Below are positions 1 through 5,208 of a stretch of DNA of 5,208 bases, piece by piece. The notes under the pieces were generated by a model that saw only the letters and a list, made by a program, of their open reading frames with translations, had not been told where the DNA came from and ran no database searches. The translations under genes were made by a program, and so were the position numbers. The first letter of the stretch is position 1. Every line of letters starts with the position of its first letter. The stretch is from an archaeon (lineage in GTDB: Archaea > Nanobdellota > Nanobdellia > Woesearchaeales > GW2011-AR9): the NCBI GenBank assembly GCA_020053615.1, contig JAGVMW010000005.1, positions 1-5,208 of the forward strand. The letters run 5' to 3'.

Positions 1-33
1 TCCGTTTTGTGAGTGATAGCACCATATCCACCT

Positions 34-65
34 GAAAACAAGGACGGCTTTGCCGTCCTGTTTTC
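34..65. terminator. GC-rich hairpin, terminator-like, inside the cloverleaf element
   Basis: GAAAAC, a bulged A, and AGGACGGC pair through a TTT loop with GCCGTCCT and GTTTTC, giving a 14-bp stem with one bulge. The A-rich 5' flank and T-rich 3' flank make it look like a bidirectional intrinsic terminator of bacterial style. Archaea usually terminate on oligo-T without needing a hairpin, so it may instead be simply one arm of the surrounding structure. Confidence 0.45.
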
Positions 66-71
66 ATTTAA

Positions 72-94
72 TGAGATGCAACTATCGCATCTCA
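72..94. repeat. Short hairpin, 8-bp perfect stem
   Basis: TGAGATGC at 72-79 pairs perfectly with GCATCTCA at 87-94 around a 7-nt loop (AACTATC). It is the third stem of the cloverleaf-like element. The loop contains CTATC, which could also pair with GATAG at 15-19 of the outer stem. Confidence 0.75.
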
Positions 95-125
95 GCCCAA
101 AAAATCACTCTCGATTTTTCTGGGC
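95..125. repeat. Hairpin with 12-bp stem and one bulge
   Basis: GCCCA (95-99) pairs with TGGGC (121-125), and AAAAATC (100-106) with GATTTTT (113-119), leaving C120 bulged and a 6-nt loop ACTCTC. It directly abuts the preceding hairpin, so the two could stack coaxially. Its 5' side includes ATCACTC (104-110), which also occurs in the right arm of the outer stem (144-150). Confidence 0.75.
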
Positions 126-252
126 AGTGGTGATAATGGTGCTATCACTCACTTTTTGGACTGTGCCCGGTTAAAATAGAGATTATTAATTTTCTCTCCG
201 CTTAATAATTCTTCCCTTTACTTATTGTACGTTGATGTACATTAACCAAAGA

Positions 253-260
253 TTTAAATA
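253..260 (+). promoter_or_regulatory. Archaeal TATA-like box for the winged-helix gene
   Basis: TTTAAATA at 253-260 matches the archaeal TATA consensus closely. Its midpoint lies about 26.5 nt before the ATG at 283, the spacing expected from box to transcription start, so a transcript would begin at or next to that ATG (leaderless). This favours 283 as the start. A weaker AT-rich stretch (TTAATAAT, 202-209) lies at similar spacing from the TTG/ATG at 232/235, so a longer form cannot be excluded. Confidence 0.6.
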
Positions 261-282
261 TAAGCTAGTTTTTAGAGGCAAT

Positions 283-663
283 ATGGAAGAAGAATCAATA
301 TCCAAAGAAAATTTAGAAAATTTTCTTGGATACCAAAAATCTCAAAAAGATTTTTCAGTGTTTTTAGAGTATGTGGGAGATAGTCCTAGGATGAGAGTAT
401 TGCAATACTTAATCGAAGGGAGAGAAATGGATTATACCCTTACCGATATGCTCCATGCTGGAGTAAGTTGGGGAACTTTGAATCAGCTTGTTCCTAAATT
501 AGTAGAACTTGGAATGGTCGTTATAACCAGAAAAATTGGCAGAGCTACATTATACAAGATTAATCAGGCTAGTGAAGTAGCTAAGCAATTAATATTATTA
601 TATGACAAATTAATACTTCAACAGCTTGAAGCAATGGAGCAGAAGGTGCTGGTGACGGCGTAA
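283..663 (+). CDS. Winged helix-turn-helix transcriptional regulator
   Basis: Predicted small DNA-binding regulator of 126 residues from the ATG at 283. The frame is open back to a TTG at 232 and an ATG at 235, which would give 143 or 142 residues. I prefer 283 because the longer forms would place the good TATA-like box inside the gene and because AGAGG (274-278) also precedes this ATG. Counted from the 232 start, residues 50-64 (DSPRMRVLQYLI and following) form the first helix of a winged-helix fold. Residues 68-95 resemble the helix-turn-helix (TDMLHAGVSWGTLNQL, then VPKLVELG), and residues 96-110 the wing (VVITRKIGRATLYKIN). A helical tail after about 113 may serve in dimerisation. Small proteins with this 'SPR.RVL..LIE' to 'RKIGRA.LYK.N' layout are common archaeal regulators. 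No ligand-binding domain is visible and the targets are unknown. The gene ends 10 nt from the end of the convergent 138-residue gene. Confidence 0.8.
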   Translation: MEEESISKENLENFLGYQKSQKDFSVFLEYVGDSPRMRVLQYLIEGREMDYTLTDMLHAGVSWGTLNQLVPKLVELGMVVITRKIGRATLYKINQASEVAKQLILLYDKLILQQLEAMEQKVLVTA

Positions 664-673
664 CGAAAAGAAT

Positions 674-1090
674 TCAATCCTCCACTTCCATCTTGAACTG
701 CGGATCGTACAGCAAAGCATGATATTTGTCGCGCAGCAGCCTGCCGATGGTTTCCTGCATTTCCATCATCTCCTGAGTAAATCCTTTACTTGGTGTAGAA
801 ATAATTAAACGAGCGTATAATTGGCACCAATTTCCTTTTCTATCAGCGATAGTGCTAGGTAAAGACATCCCCTCTTCAATAAAATAATTTATCTTTACCG
901 AAAGATTGCTGTAAACATAAACCTCACCTTTCCAACTTTTCCAACAGCCGAGAGGTTCAAGCTGAGCTTCATTTACGGGTAAATCTCCTTTGGTTTCAAA
1001 ACCCTGCGAGTGAAGAAATTCTTCTAGCTCAGACGGCACTTGCGGAAAATATACTTCCAGTTCATATTCTTTTTTTCTAGCTTTTCCCAT
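674..1090 (-). CDS. Hypothetical protein, 138 aa, family not recognised
   Basis: An intact reading frame starting at the only usable ATG (an in-frame TAA lies 18 nt upstream), preceded by a well-placed TATA-like box. I do not recognise the family. The product has a basic N-terminus (MGKARKK) and no signal peptide or membrane segment. The pattern suggests an alpha/beta fold: a strand at 9-14 (YELEVYF), a helix at 20-30, strands at 56-70 (EVYVYSNLSVKINYF) and 91-99 (LYARLIIST), a long helix at 104-125 and a short strand near the end (FKMEVED). Its two cysteines (49, 89) are too few for a zinc site. The C-terminal third is richer in GC than the middle of the gene. It converges on the winged-helix gene and may have ended up here as cargo or as the original downstream neighbour of leuS. 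No function can be assigned. Confidence 0.7.
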   Translation of the reverse strand: MGKARKKEYELEVYFPQVPSELEEFLHSQGFETKGDLPVNEAQLEPLGCWKSWKGEVYVYSNLSVKINYFIEEGMSLPSTIADRKGNWCQLYARLIISTPSKGFTQEMMEMQETIGRLLRDKYHALLYDPQFKMEVED

Positions 1091-1115
1091 GTGTTTTGCT
1101 CTGTGTTATTAGACC

Positions 1116-1122
1116 TATTTAT
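1116..1122 (-). promoter_or_regulatory. TATA-like box for the 138-aa gene
   Basis: On the - strand, GATAAATAGG contains ATAAATA centred 29 nt before the ATG at 1090. Initiation about 26 nt downstream would give a leader of about 3 nt, so the transcript would be nearly leaderless. There is no Shine-Dalgarno-like sequence before this ATG, which fits. Confidence 0.5.
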
Positions 1123-1125
1123 CAG

Positions 1126-1169
1126 AACACCTATCTCCATTAATAAAGATTAAACCTAACACCATCTCT
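1126..1169 (-). repeat. Imperfect direct repeat upstream of the 138-aa gene
   Basis: On the - strand AGAGATGGTGTT (1169-1158) and GGAGATAGGTGTT (1138-1126) differ by one inserted base and the first base, and sit about 20 nt apart. The nearer copy abuts the TATA-like box at 1116-1122, so an operator is possible, but two short copies could also be chance. Confidence 0.35.
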
Positions 1170-1170
1170 T

Positions 1171-1245
1171 TCAATCTACTACTATTCCAACCTTCCCCGA
1201 CAGGGCTGACTTAGCTTTCGGTACGTCACTCTCATCTGCTTTGCT
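1171..1245 (-). pseudogene. Remnant of a second leuS 3' end (LeuRS C-terminal tail)
   Basis: Reading the - strand from 1245 to the TGA at 1171-1173 gives SKADESDVPKAK, SALSGK, then VGIVVD and stop. Aligned without gaps to the end of the intact LeuRS in this window (EESSHPKARTAM, PGK, VGIVVE, stop), 13 of the last 22 residues are identical and most of the rest are conservative. The KADESD.PKAK part resembles archaeal LeuRS tails in general. Nine of the 13 identical residues use different codons, so the fragment came from a diverged leuS, not from a recent copy of the neighbouring gene. The TGAAAGA around the stop codon is also shared. Only the tail remains; there is no start codon and no upstream homology past about 1245, where the ORF6N gene's 3' end begins. 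The fragment is in the same frame as the ORF6N gene, after its TAA. It is probably not translated. Confidence 0.82.
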
Positions 1246-1251
1246 TAGTTT

Positions 1252-2145
1252 TTAATTTTGTGGCCATTTTAACCCTAACTTATCCAACAGCTTAAATGCT
1301 TCTTTATCAAATTTTGAGAATGCAAACCATTTTTTGCCTAAATCTTTTAATGACGCTCCAAAATGGTACACTTCTTTGTTGTCAATTATGAGAAATCGGT
1401 CGTGTGACTGCTTAAATTCTTTAACTTCAATAAGTGGATATTGCGAGTTGTACTTAGCCAAGTCAAGCAATAATTGTTTAGAGATATCTTTTGTGAACAT
1501 AATGACCTGCACATTTTTATTTCTTTTGCTAAATAGCGTAAAAACTGAATCATCTATGTAATTGTCAATCAGAATAATGGACTTATCAGCAGTTCTGATA
1601 ATATCTGAAACAAATTTGTATGAATCAAATATCTGTCCATCAAAAAATATGCCTTTTTCAGGCATGATATCTTTACTTTGTATAGCATCAAATATCTCCT
1701 CAAATTTTTGATCATGTTCAATCTGCTTTTTCTCGACATAATCTAATCTTTGGAAAACTTGGGCATTTGAAGCAAGAAACTTTCTCATGGCAACGAATGC
1801 CCGCATAATTTGGATATTCACTTCTATTGCTTTATCATTAGTAAGAACGCCAGAAAGATTTGCCACTCCTTGTTCAGTGAAAGCATAAGGTAAATATCCC
1901 CCAAGATGTTTTCTTGAAGCTATCGCATTTTGCGATACCAACAACTCTACTTCTGAATCATTAAGCTGAAACATGAAATCTGAAGGAAATCTTTTATTGT
2001 TTCTTTTAACCTGCTCTCTTAAGCGGATTGCTTTAACTTCATAAAGCTCAGCTAAATCTTTATCAAGCATTATTTGCATGCCCCTTAAGGCGTAAATCTT
2101 ACTTTTAATATTCTCCGGATTAAAAATGACTAATTCTTTATTCAT
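1252..2145 (-). CDS. ORF6N domain protein with C-terminal PLD-like domain
   Basis: A 297-residue cytoplasmic protein. Residues about 12-100 form an ORF6N domain, a presumed DNA-binding domain known from phage and bacterial accessory proteins; key stretches are IYALRGMQIMLDKDLAELY (17-35), RFPSDFMFQL (52-61) and YAFTEQGVANLSGVL (87-101). Residues about 128-157 look like a coiled coil. From about 168 (GIFFDGQIFDSYKFVSDII) to 280 the chain resembles a phospholipase-D-like domain, with ILIDNYID (191-198), SHDRFLIID (247-255) and FGASLKDLG (262-270). The expected HxK pair is HDR (248-250), so nuclease activity is uncertain. The length is usual for this two-domain family and the gene appears intact. 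The ATG is the first after an in-frame TAG 18 nt upstream. It follows leuS by 57 nt, without a TATA-like box at the usual distance, and may share its transcript. Its biological role is not established; it was probably acquired from bacteria or a mobile element. Confidence 0.87.
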   Translation of the reverse strand: MNKELVIFNPENIKSKIYALRGMQIMLDKDLAELYEVKAIRLREQVKRNNKRFPSDFMFQLNDSEVELLVSQNAIASRKHLGGYLPYAFTEQGVANLSGVLTNDKAIEVNIQIMRAFVAMRKFLASNAQVFQRLDYVEKKQIEHDQKFEEIFDAIQSKDIMPEKGIFFDGQIFDSYKFVSDIIRTADKSIILIDNYIDDSVFTLFSKRNKNVQVIMFTKDISKQLLLDLAKYNSQYPLIEVKEFKQSHDRFLIIDNKEVYHFGASLKDLGKKWFAFSKFDKEAFKLLDKLGLKWPQN

Positions 2146-2179
2146 GTTTTGAATCCAACTCTTCTAATTTCTTCTTCAT
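2138..2179 (-). other. Possible 13-codon leader ORF overlapping the ORF6N start
   Basis: In the leuS-ORF6N gap, an ATG at 2179 opens a short frame encoding MKKKLEELDSKHE that stops at TAA (2140-2138), overlapping the ORF6N start by 8 nt in another frame. Such an overlap could couple translation of the two frames. No Shine-Dalgarno-like sequence precedes it, and an AT-rich spacer gives frames of this size by chance. Confidence 0.2.
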
Positions 2180-2202
2180 CTATTATTCTATTTTCGTTTC
2201 TT

Positions 2203-5058
2203 TCACTCCACCACAATCCCCACCTTCCCTGGCATAGCCGTTCTTGCTTTTGGATGGGAACTTTCTTCACCTAATACCACTTCAACTTTACATCCAAATT
2301 CTTTTTCCAGCATTCCTGCTGCTTCCGTCAGAACTTTAAACTCTTCTTCAGGTGAAATTACTACCGGAGGAATTTTCGATTCATCTTTAACTAACGCTGA
2401 AACAATTTTACTTACATCTTTTCCTTTCTCTTTAAGCGTTTCTTCTACTAAAACTCGTCTCATGATTTCCCCCAGATTATGGGTTACTTTAATTTCAGCA
2501 GATACAATTTCAAATAGTTTATACAGCCATCTGTCTGCGATAAATAAAGTGTATTTTTTAGGTGTGTCTATTCTCGCCAACTTTAACACGTTGCGCATAC
2601 TTTCTCGAGTAGCTTTTACTAATTCTTCTCCAGCTTCAGCTTTAGGAGCAATCTTTTTCTCTTCAGCAACCGGCCAAGAAGAAGCAGATACTAATGCACT
2701 AGTACTTTTGATATATCCGCCTAATTCATTTAGTTCTTCGCTTAGATGAGGTGTAATCGGATTTATCAACCTAACCCACACATTTAATGCTTCATGGATT
2801 GTTTTAGTATCATTTCCTCCTCTGCGCACATACCAGCGTAAGTCATCATATAATGTAAAGTAGGTTATGGAAGCTAATTCTCTTAAGTCGTATTCTTTTA
2901 GGGCATGATTTATGGCTCGAACATGATTATGCACTCGCGATAGTAACCAGTTATCGATAAATTGTTTTTTAGTTCCTTTTATCTGCCGTAGCTCTTCGCA
3001 CAAAGTATAAATTCTTTCAATAGCATTTTTGTAATTTAATACTACTTCTTCGGTCCAGACTACATCCACATGCGGAGAACCGATATGAGCATAATATAAT
3101 CTCATTGCATCTACCCCATATTTCTCCATGGCTGCAGGTATGGGCTCTGCTCCACCTTTACTTTTGGAAATCTTAGAGCCTTTTCCGGTAACCCACCAAT
3201 TTACGACGATGCCGAGCGGCCATTTGTTTTCAGGCAGGATAGCCACATGATTCATCAGAAATACCGGGAAATGTACGGTTTTGTGTTCTTTGCCGCCTAA
3301 ATTTAAGTCAAGCGGATAAAAATAATCAAATTCTTCTCGGATTTCTTTCCATTCTTCTTTACCCTTTCCTTTTCCCAGAAATACATAATCAAAGAATTCT
3401 TCAGTTAGGTCATCTGGTTTAATTTTTCCGCTGTTGGTAAATTTGGATACGATGTAAAATGCAGGGTAAAGGGTGGAATCACTTATCGGTTCGATAATCC
3501 ATTTTCCGTCAAAGGGTAATCGACTGCCTTGCCAATTTCCTAATCGTGCGCAAGCTCTATCACCAAACCAGTCAATTACTTTGGGCATATTCTGATGATA
3601 TTCTTCGGGATAGATGTGCATCTCTTTGATTTGCTCTTTACTTCTTTCTTTCAGTTCAGAATTAGAATATTTTATGAACCATTGGTCATCGATGCGCTTG
3701 ATAACTACTTTTCTTCCGCAGCGGCACAACACTTCTTCAGAAAGGTCATGGAACGTATCTGCTTTACCTTCTTCTATTAATTTGGACTTGATTAATTCTT
3801 TAGCTTCTTCTACTTTCTTTTCGGAATATTCACCACAAGTATTTCTCATAATTCCAGTATGATAACCGGCTTTGTACAGTTCTTTAGTGGCTTCTTCTAA
3901 TTTAGGATCGTCTAATGAAGAGATGCCTAATTTTTGTGCAATTTCTTTAGCTGGAAATTCGCCGTAGCCTTCAGTTTTGATGATAGGAATTAAACCAATA
4001 TTGTTTACTGTCTCTGGGGAGATTCCATATTTTTTGCATTCTTCCGGATGCTCTTGCAGAAATCTTAACGCGACGTAATCGTAAGGCGCATCGCTAGGAA
4101 CGGAGGTTACGATTCCGGTTCCAACTTTGGGGTCGCAGAACGCTGCAGGAAGTATAATGATATCTCGTTCTACTCCTGGAGCTCGAGCTTTTTTGCCAAG
4201 GAATTTATTTGGATTTATTTCTTCTTTGAGCAATACTTCATCTTTTTGATAGCCTATTTTTTCGGCTGCTTCGGGACTCATTACCCACGTTTCATTGTTT
4301 ACTTCTACTTTGACATATTTTACATTTGGGTTAATCCATAAATTAGTTTGTCCGTATACTGTTTCTGGTCTAAGGGTAGCGGCGACGAGATAGAGCGGTT
4401 CAGCTTCTTCTCCTTCAAATTTGAATTTCAATAGAGTATATTCCTGCTTTTCAGCATTTCCGCCTTTAGAGATGTCCGTTTCAGAAGGATCTACGGCTAC
4501 CGGTCCGCAGTTGGGGCAGGCAGTAGCAAAGTATGGTTTCTGAATTAGCAAATCTTTCTGCATTAATTTCCGGAACTGCCATTGGATGAATTTTTCGTAG
4601 TCTTTGTAAACAGTACAAGTAAATCTATCCCAATTGCATAAGAAGCCGAATTTTTTCCAGTAATCATTGACGTAAACCTGATTGAAATATTCTACGACTT
4701 TATTTGGATCAGTTAAAGTGGGGATGACTTCTTGTGGACATCCATTAAGTTCTAAGTATTCAAGCCAAGCTTCGTCTCCATGTTTTACTTTGTTGGCGAA
4801 GGCTAACGCTTGGTTTCCGCTGGCGTGAGTTCCTACCGGAAATAATACTTCTTTACCTTTTAATCGTTCATAACGGCAGATAGCATCGGTATAAGAATAG
4901 CCGCGCATGTGCCCTACGTGCAGATAGCCTGAGATGCCCGGATAGGCAAATATCATCATGAATTTATCTTTGCCTTTCTTTACCGTGGCTTGGCCTAATT
5001 CTGCCTCTTTCCACTTAGCCTGCCATTTATCTTGCAGTTGTTTCCAGTTTACACCCAT
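2203..5058 (-). CDS. leuS: Leucyl-tRNA synthetase (archaeal/eukaryotic type)
   Basis: Class I aminoacyl-tRNA synthetase (EC 6.1.1.4), charging tRNA-Leu with leucine using ATP in the cytoplasm. The 951 residues are full length for the archaeal type (about 950-970). The Rossmann catalytic domain begins with FAYPGISGYLHVGH, its HIGH motif being HVGH at 47-50. The KMSKS motif is KISKS at 629-633. The inserted CP1 editing domain runs from about 200 to 455, with the threonine-rich TLRPET (228-233) and GTGIVTSVPSDAPYDY (313-328) carrying the conserved aspartate region used against mischarged tRNA. Cysteine pairs CPNC (181-184) and CRC (445-447) may help bind metal. The anticodon-binding helical bundle covers about 670-800, and the C-terminal domain (about 820-951) ends in AMPGKVGIVVE; in archaeal LeuRS this domain contacts the long variable arm of tRNA-Leu. 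The ATG at 5058 is the only start possible, since an in-frame TAA lies 15 nt upstream. Catalytic motifs are intact. The gene leads a likely two-gene unit with ORF6N, and a diverged copy of its tail lies beyond that gene. Confidence 0.97.
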   Translation of the reverse strand: MGVNWKQLQDKWQAKWKEAELGQATVKKGKDKFMMIFAYPGISGYLHVGHMRGYSYTDAICRYERLKGKEVLFPVGTHASGNQALAFANKVKHGDEAWLEYLELNGCPQEVIPTLTDPNKVVEYFNQVYVNDYWKKFGFLCNWDRFTCTVYKDYEKFIQWQFRKLMQKDLLIQKPYFATACPNCGPVAVDPSETDISKGGNAEKQEYTLLKFKFEGEEAEPLYLVAATLRPETVYGQTNLWINPNVKYVKVEVNNETWVMSPEAAEKIGYQKDEVLLKEEINPNKFLGKKARAPGVERDIIILPAAFCDPKVGTGIVTSVPSDAPYDYVALRFLQEHPEECKKYGISPETVNNIGLIPIIKTEGYGEFPAKEIAQKLGISSLDDPKLEEATKELYKAGYHTGIMRNTCGEYSEKKVEEAKELIKSKLIEEGKADTFHDLSEEVLCRCGRKVVIKRIDDQWFIKYSNSELKERSKEQIKEMHIYPEEYHQNMPKVIDWFGDRACARLGNWQGSRLPFDGKWIIEPISDSTLYPAFYIVSKFTNSGKIKPDDLTEEFFDYVFLGKGKGKEEWKEIREEFDYFYPLDLNLGGKEHKTVHFPVFLMNHVAILPENKWPLGIVVNWWVTGKGSKISKSKGGAEPIPAAMEKYGVDAMRLYYAHIGSPHVDVVWTEEVVLNYKNAIERIYTLCEELRQIKGTKKQFIDNWLLSRVHNHVRAINHALKEYDLRELASITYFTLYDDLRWYVRRGGNDTKTIHEALNVWVRLINPITPHLSEELNELGGYIKSTSALVSASSWPVAEEKKIAPKAEAGEELVKATRESMRNVLKLARIDTPKKYTLFIADRWLYKLFEIVSAEIKVTHNLGEIMRRVLVEETLKEKGKDVSKIVSALVKDESKIPPVVISPEEEFKVLTEAAGMLEKEFGCKVEVVLGEESSHPKARTAMPGKVGIVVE

Positions 5059-5081
5059 AACCAGAAGGTATTAGACGGCGG

Positions 5082-5089
5082 TTTTTAAA
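5082..5089 (-). promoter_or_regulatory. Archaeal TATA-like box for leuS
   Basis: On the - strand CTTTAAAAAC carries TTTAAAAA centred 27.5 nt before the leuS ATG. Initiation would fall within 1-2 nt of the ATG, giving a leaderless mRNA. No Shine-Dalgarno-like sequence lies directly before the start codon, which fits. Confidence 0.6.
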
Positions 5090-5153
5090 GATTGCGTATT
5101 TGTTTAGCATTGTATAGTACCGAATTAGGTTTACATCAAAAATCAAAAAATCG

Positions 5154-5171
5154 TTTTTAAATGCTTATAAA
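5154..5171. promoter_or_regulatory. Paired TATA-like boxes near the right edge
   Basis: TTTTTAAA (5154-5161) and CTTATAAA (5164-5171) are both good archaeal TATA-like stretches and can be read on either strand. On the + strand they would start transcripts near 5184-5194, toward a gene outside the window; on the - strand they could be a second, distal leuS promoter with a leader of roughly 75-85 nt. An oligo-T run follows at 5200-5205. Without the flanking sequence the direction is undecided. Confidence 0.35.
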
Positions 5172-5208
5172 CAAAAACCCGACCACCCCATATACTTCTT
5201 TTTTTCAA

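Larger units (their letters stand above)
9..152. other. Multi-branched inverted-repeat element (cloverleaf-like DNA or structured RNA)
   Basis: Positions 9-25 (GTGAGTGATAGCACCAT) are the exact reverse complement of 136-152. The stem can be extended to about 23 bp (9-32 with 129-152) with single-base bulges at C29 and A135. Inside it sit three more hairpins: 34-65, 72-94 and 95-125, the last two directly abutting. About four fifths of the 144 nt can be paired, and very few junction bases remain free. Outside the stem, both ends read TCC, five unmatched bases, then the repeat (1-3 and 158-160), so the element may have terminal inverted repeats of about 25 bp. No open reading frame of note lies inside. 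It could be a structured RNA, a MITE-like non-autonomous element or an extruding DNA structure; the sequence does not decide. The left boundary may lie outside the window. The structure is certain, the function unknown. Confidence 0.8.

Noticed and set aside
9..152. tRNA gene suggested by the cloverleaf-like shape
   Set aside because: The stems are far too long, and there is no GGTTCGA-type T-loop, no 7-bp acceptor stem and no anticodon arm of the right size.
9..152. CRISPR array
   Set aside because: The repeats are inverted and occur once each; there are no regularly spaced direct repeats.
178..197. AGAGA/TCTCT inverted repeat upstream of the regulator
   Set aside because: Only five base pairs around a 10-nt AT-rich loop; expected by chance in this composition.
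1334..1561. Open frame of 75 codons on the + strand inside the ORF6N gene
   Set aside because: Lies wholly antisense to a gene with clear domain matches; its translation has no recognisable motif.
1919..1927. CTATCGCAT shared between the ORF6N gene and the hairpin at 83-91
   Set aside because: A single 9-nt match with no similarity around it, in unrelated contexts.
1171..2145. ORF6N-LeuRS tail fusion by stop-codon readthrough
   Set aside because: The tail is in frame with ORF6N, but the intervening stop is TAA, not a codon known for archaeal recoding, and ORF6N already has its usual family length. One frame in three would match by chance.
2462..2749. Open frame of 95 codons on the + strand inside leuS
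   Set aside because: Antisense shadow of the LeuRS C-terminal half; no promoter-like signal or motif of its own.
3595..3862. Two overlapping + strand frames (3595-3780 and 3614-3862) inside leuS
   Set aside because: They overlap each other and the LeuRS editing-domain coding region; residue composition is that of antisense sequence.

Overview
The window looks like low-GC archaeal chromosome. The strongest evidence is a complete 951-residue leucyl-tRNA synthetase of the archaeal/eukaryotic-cytosolic architecture. In addition, three genes have a TATA-like box centred about 26-29 nt before their start codon, as expected for leaderless archaeal transcripts, and there is a small archaeal-style winged-helix regulator. 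The regulator type and the compact layout suggest a DPANN-like (for example Woesearchaeota/Pacearchaeota-type) genome, but that lineage call is an inference.

Layout. Positions 1-160 hold a non-coding, strongly self-complementary element: a 17-bp perfect inverted repeat (9-25 with 136-152) encloses three more hairpins in a four-way-junction arrangement. A winged-helix regulator follows on the + strand, its most likely start being the ATG at 283 rather than the TTG/ATG at 232/235. It converges, 10 nt apart, on an unrecognised 138-residue gene on the - strand (674-1090). Right of that, all on the - strand, are a short leftover of a second leuS 3' end (about 1171-1245), an ORF6N/PLD-like gene (1252-2145) and the intact leuS (2203-5058). 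The last 150 bp hold the leuS promoter and possible further TATA-like boxes, perhaps for a divergent gene beyond the right edge.

Main observation. Directly after the ORF6N stop codon, in the same frame, lie codons that clearly match the C-terminal tail of LeuRS (13 of 22 residues identical to the tail of the intact gene 1 kb away), ending in a stop codon at the homologous place. Nine of the 13 identical residues use different codons, so this is not a recent tandem duplication. It looks like a scar: either a divergent leuS plus the ORF6N gene replaced most of a resident leuS, or a mobile segment carrying ORF6N entered the 3' end of leuS and supplied a substitute tail. ORF6N domains are known mainly from phage and bacterial accessory genes, which fits an acquired segment.

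How the genes work together. leuS and ORF6N are codirectional with a 57-nt gap, no obvious oligo-T terminator and no well-placed TATA box before ORF6N, so they may be co-transcribed. The 138-residue gene has its own TATA-like box. Nothing here ties the regulator to any of these genes.
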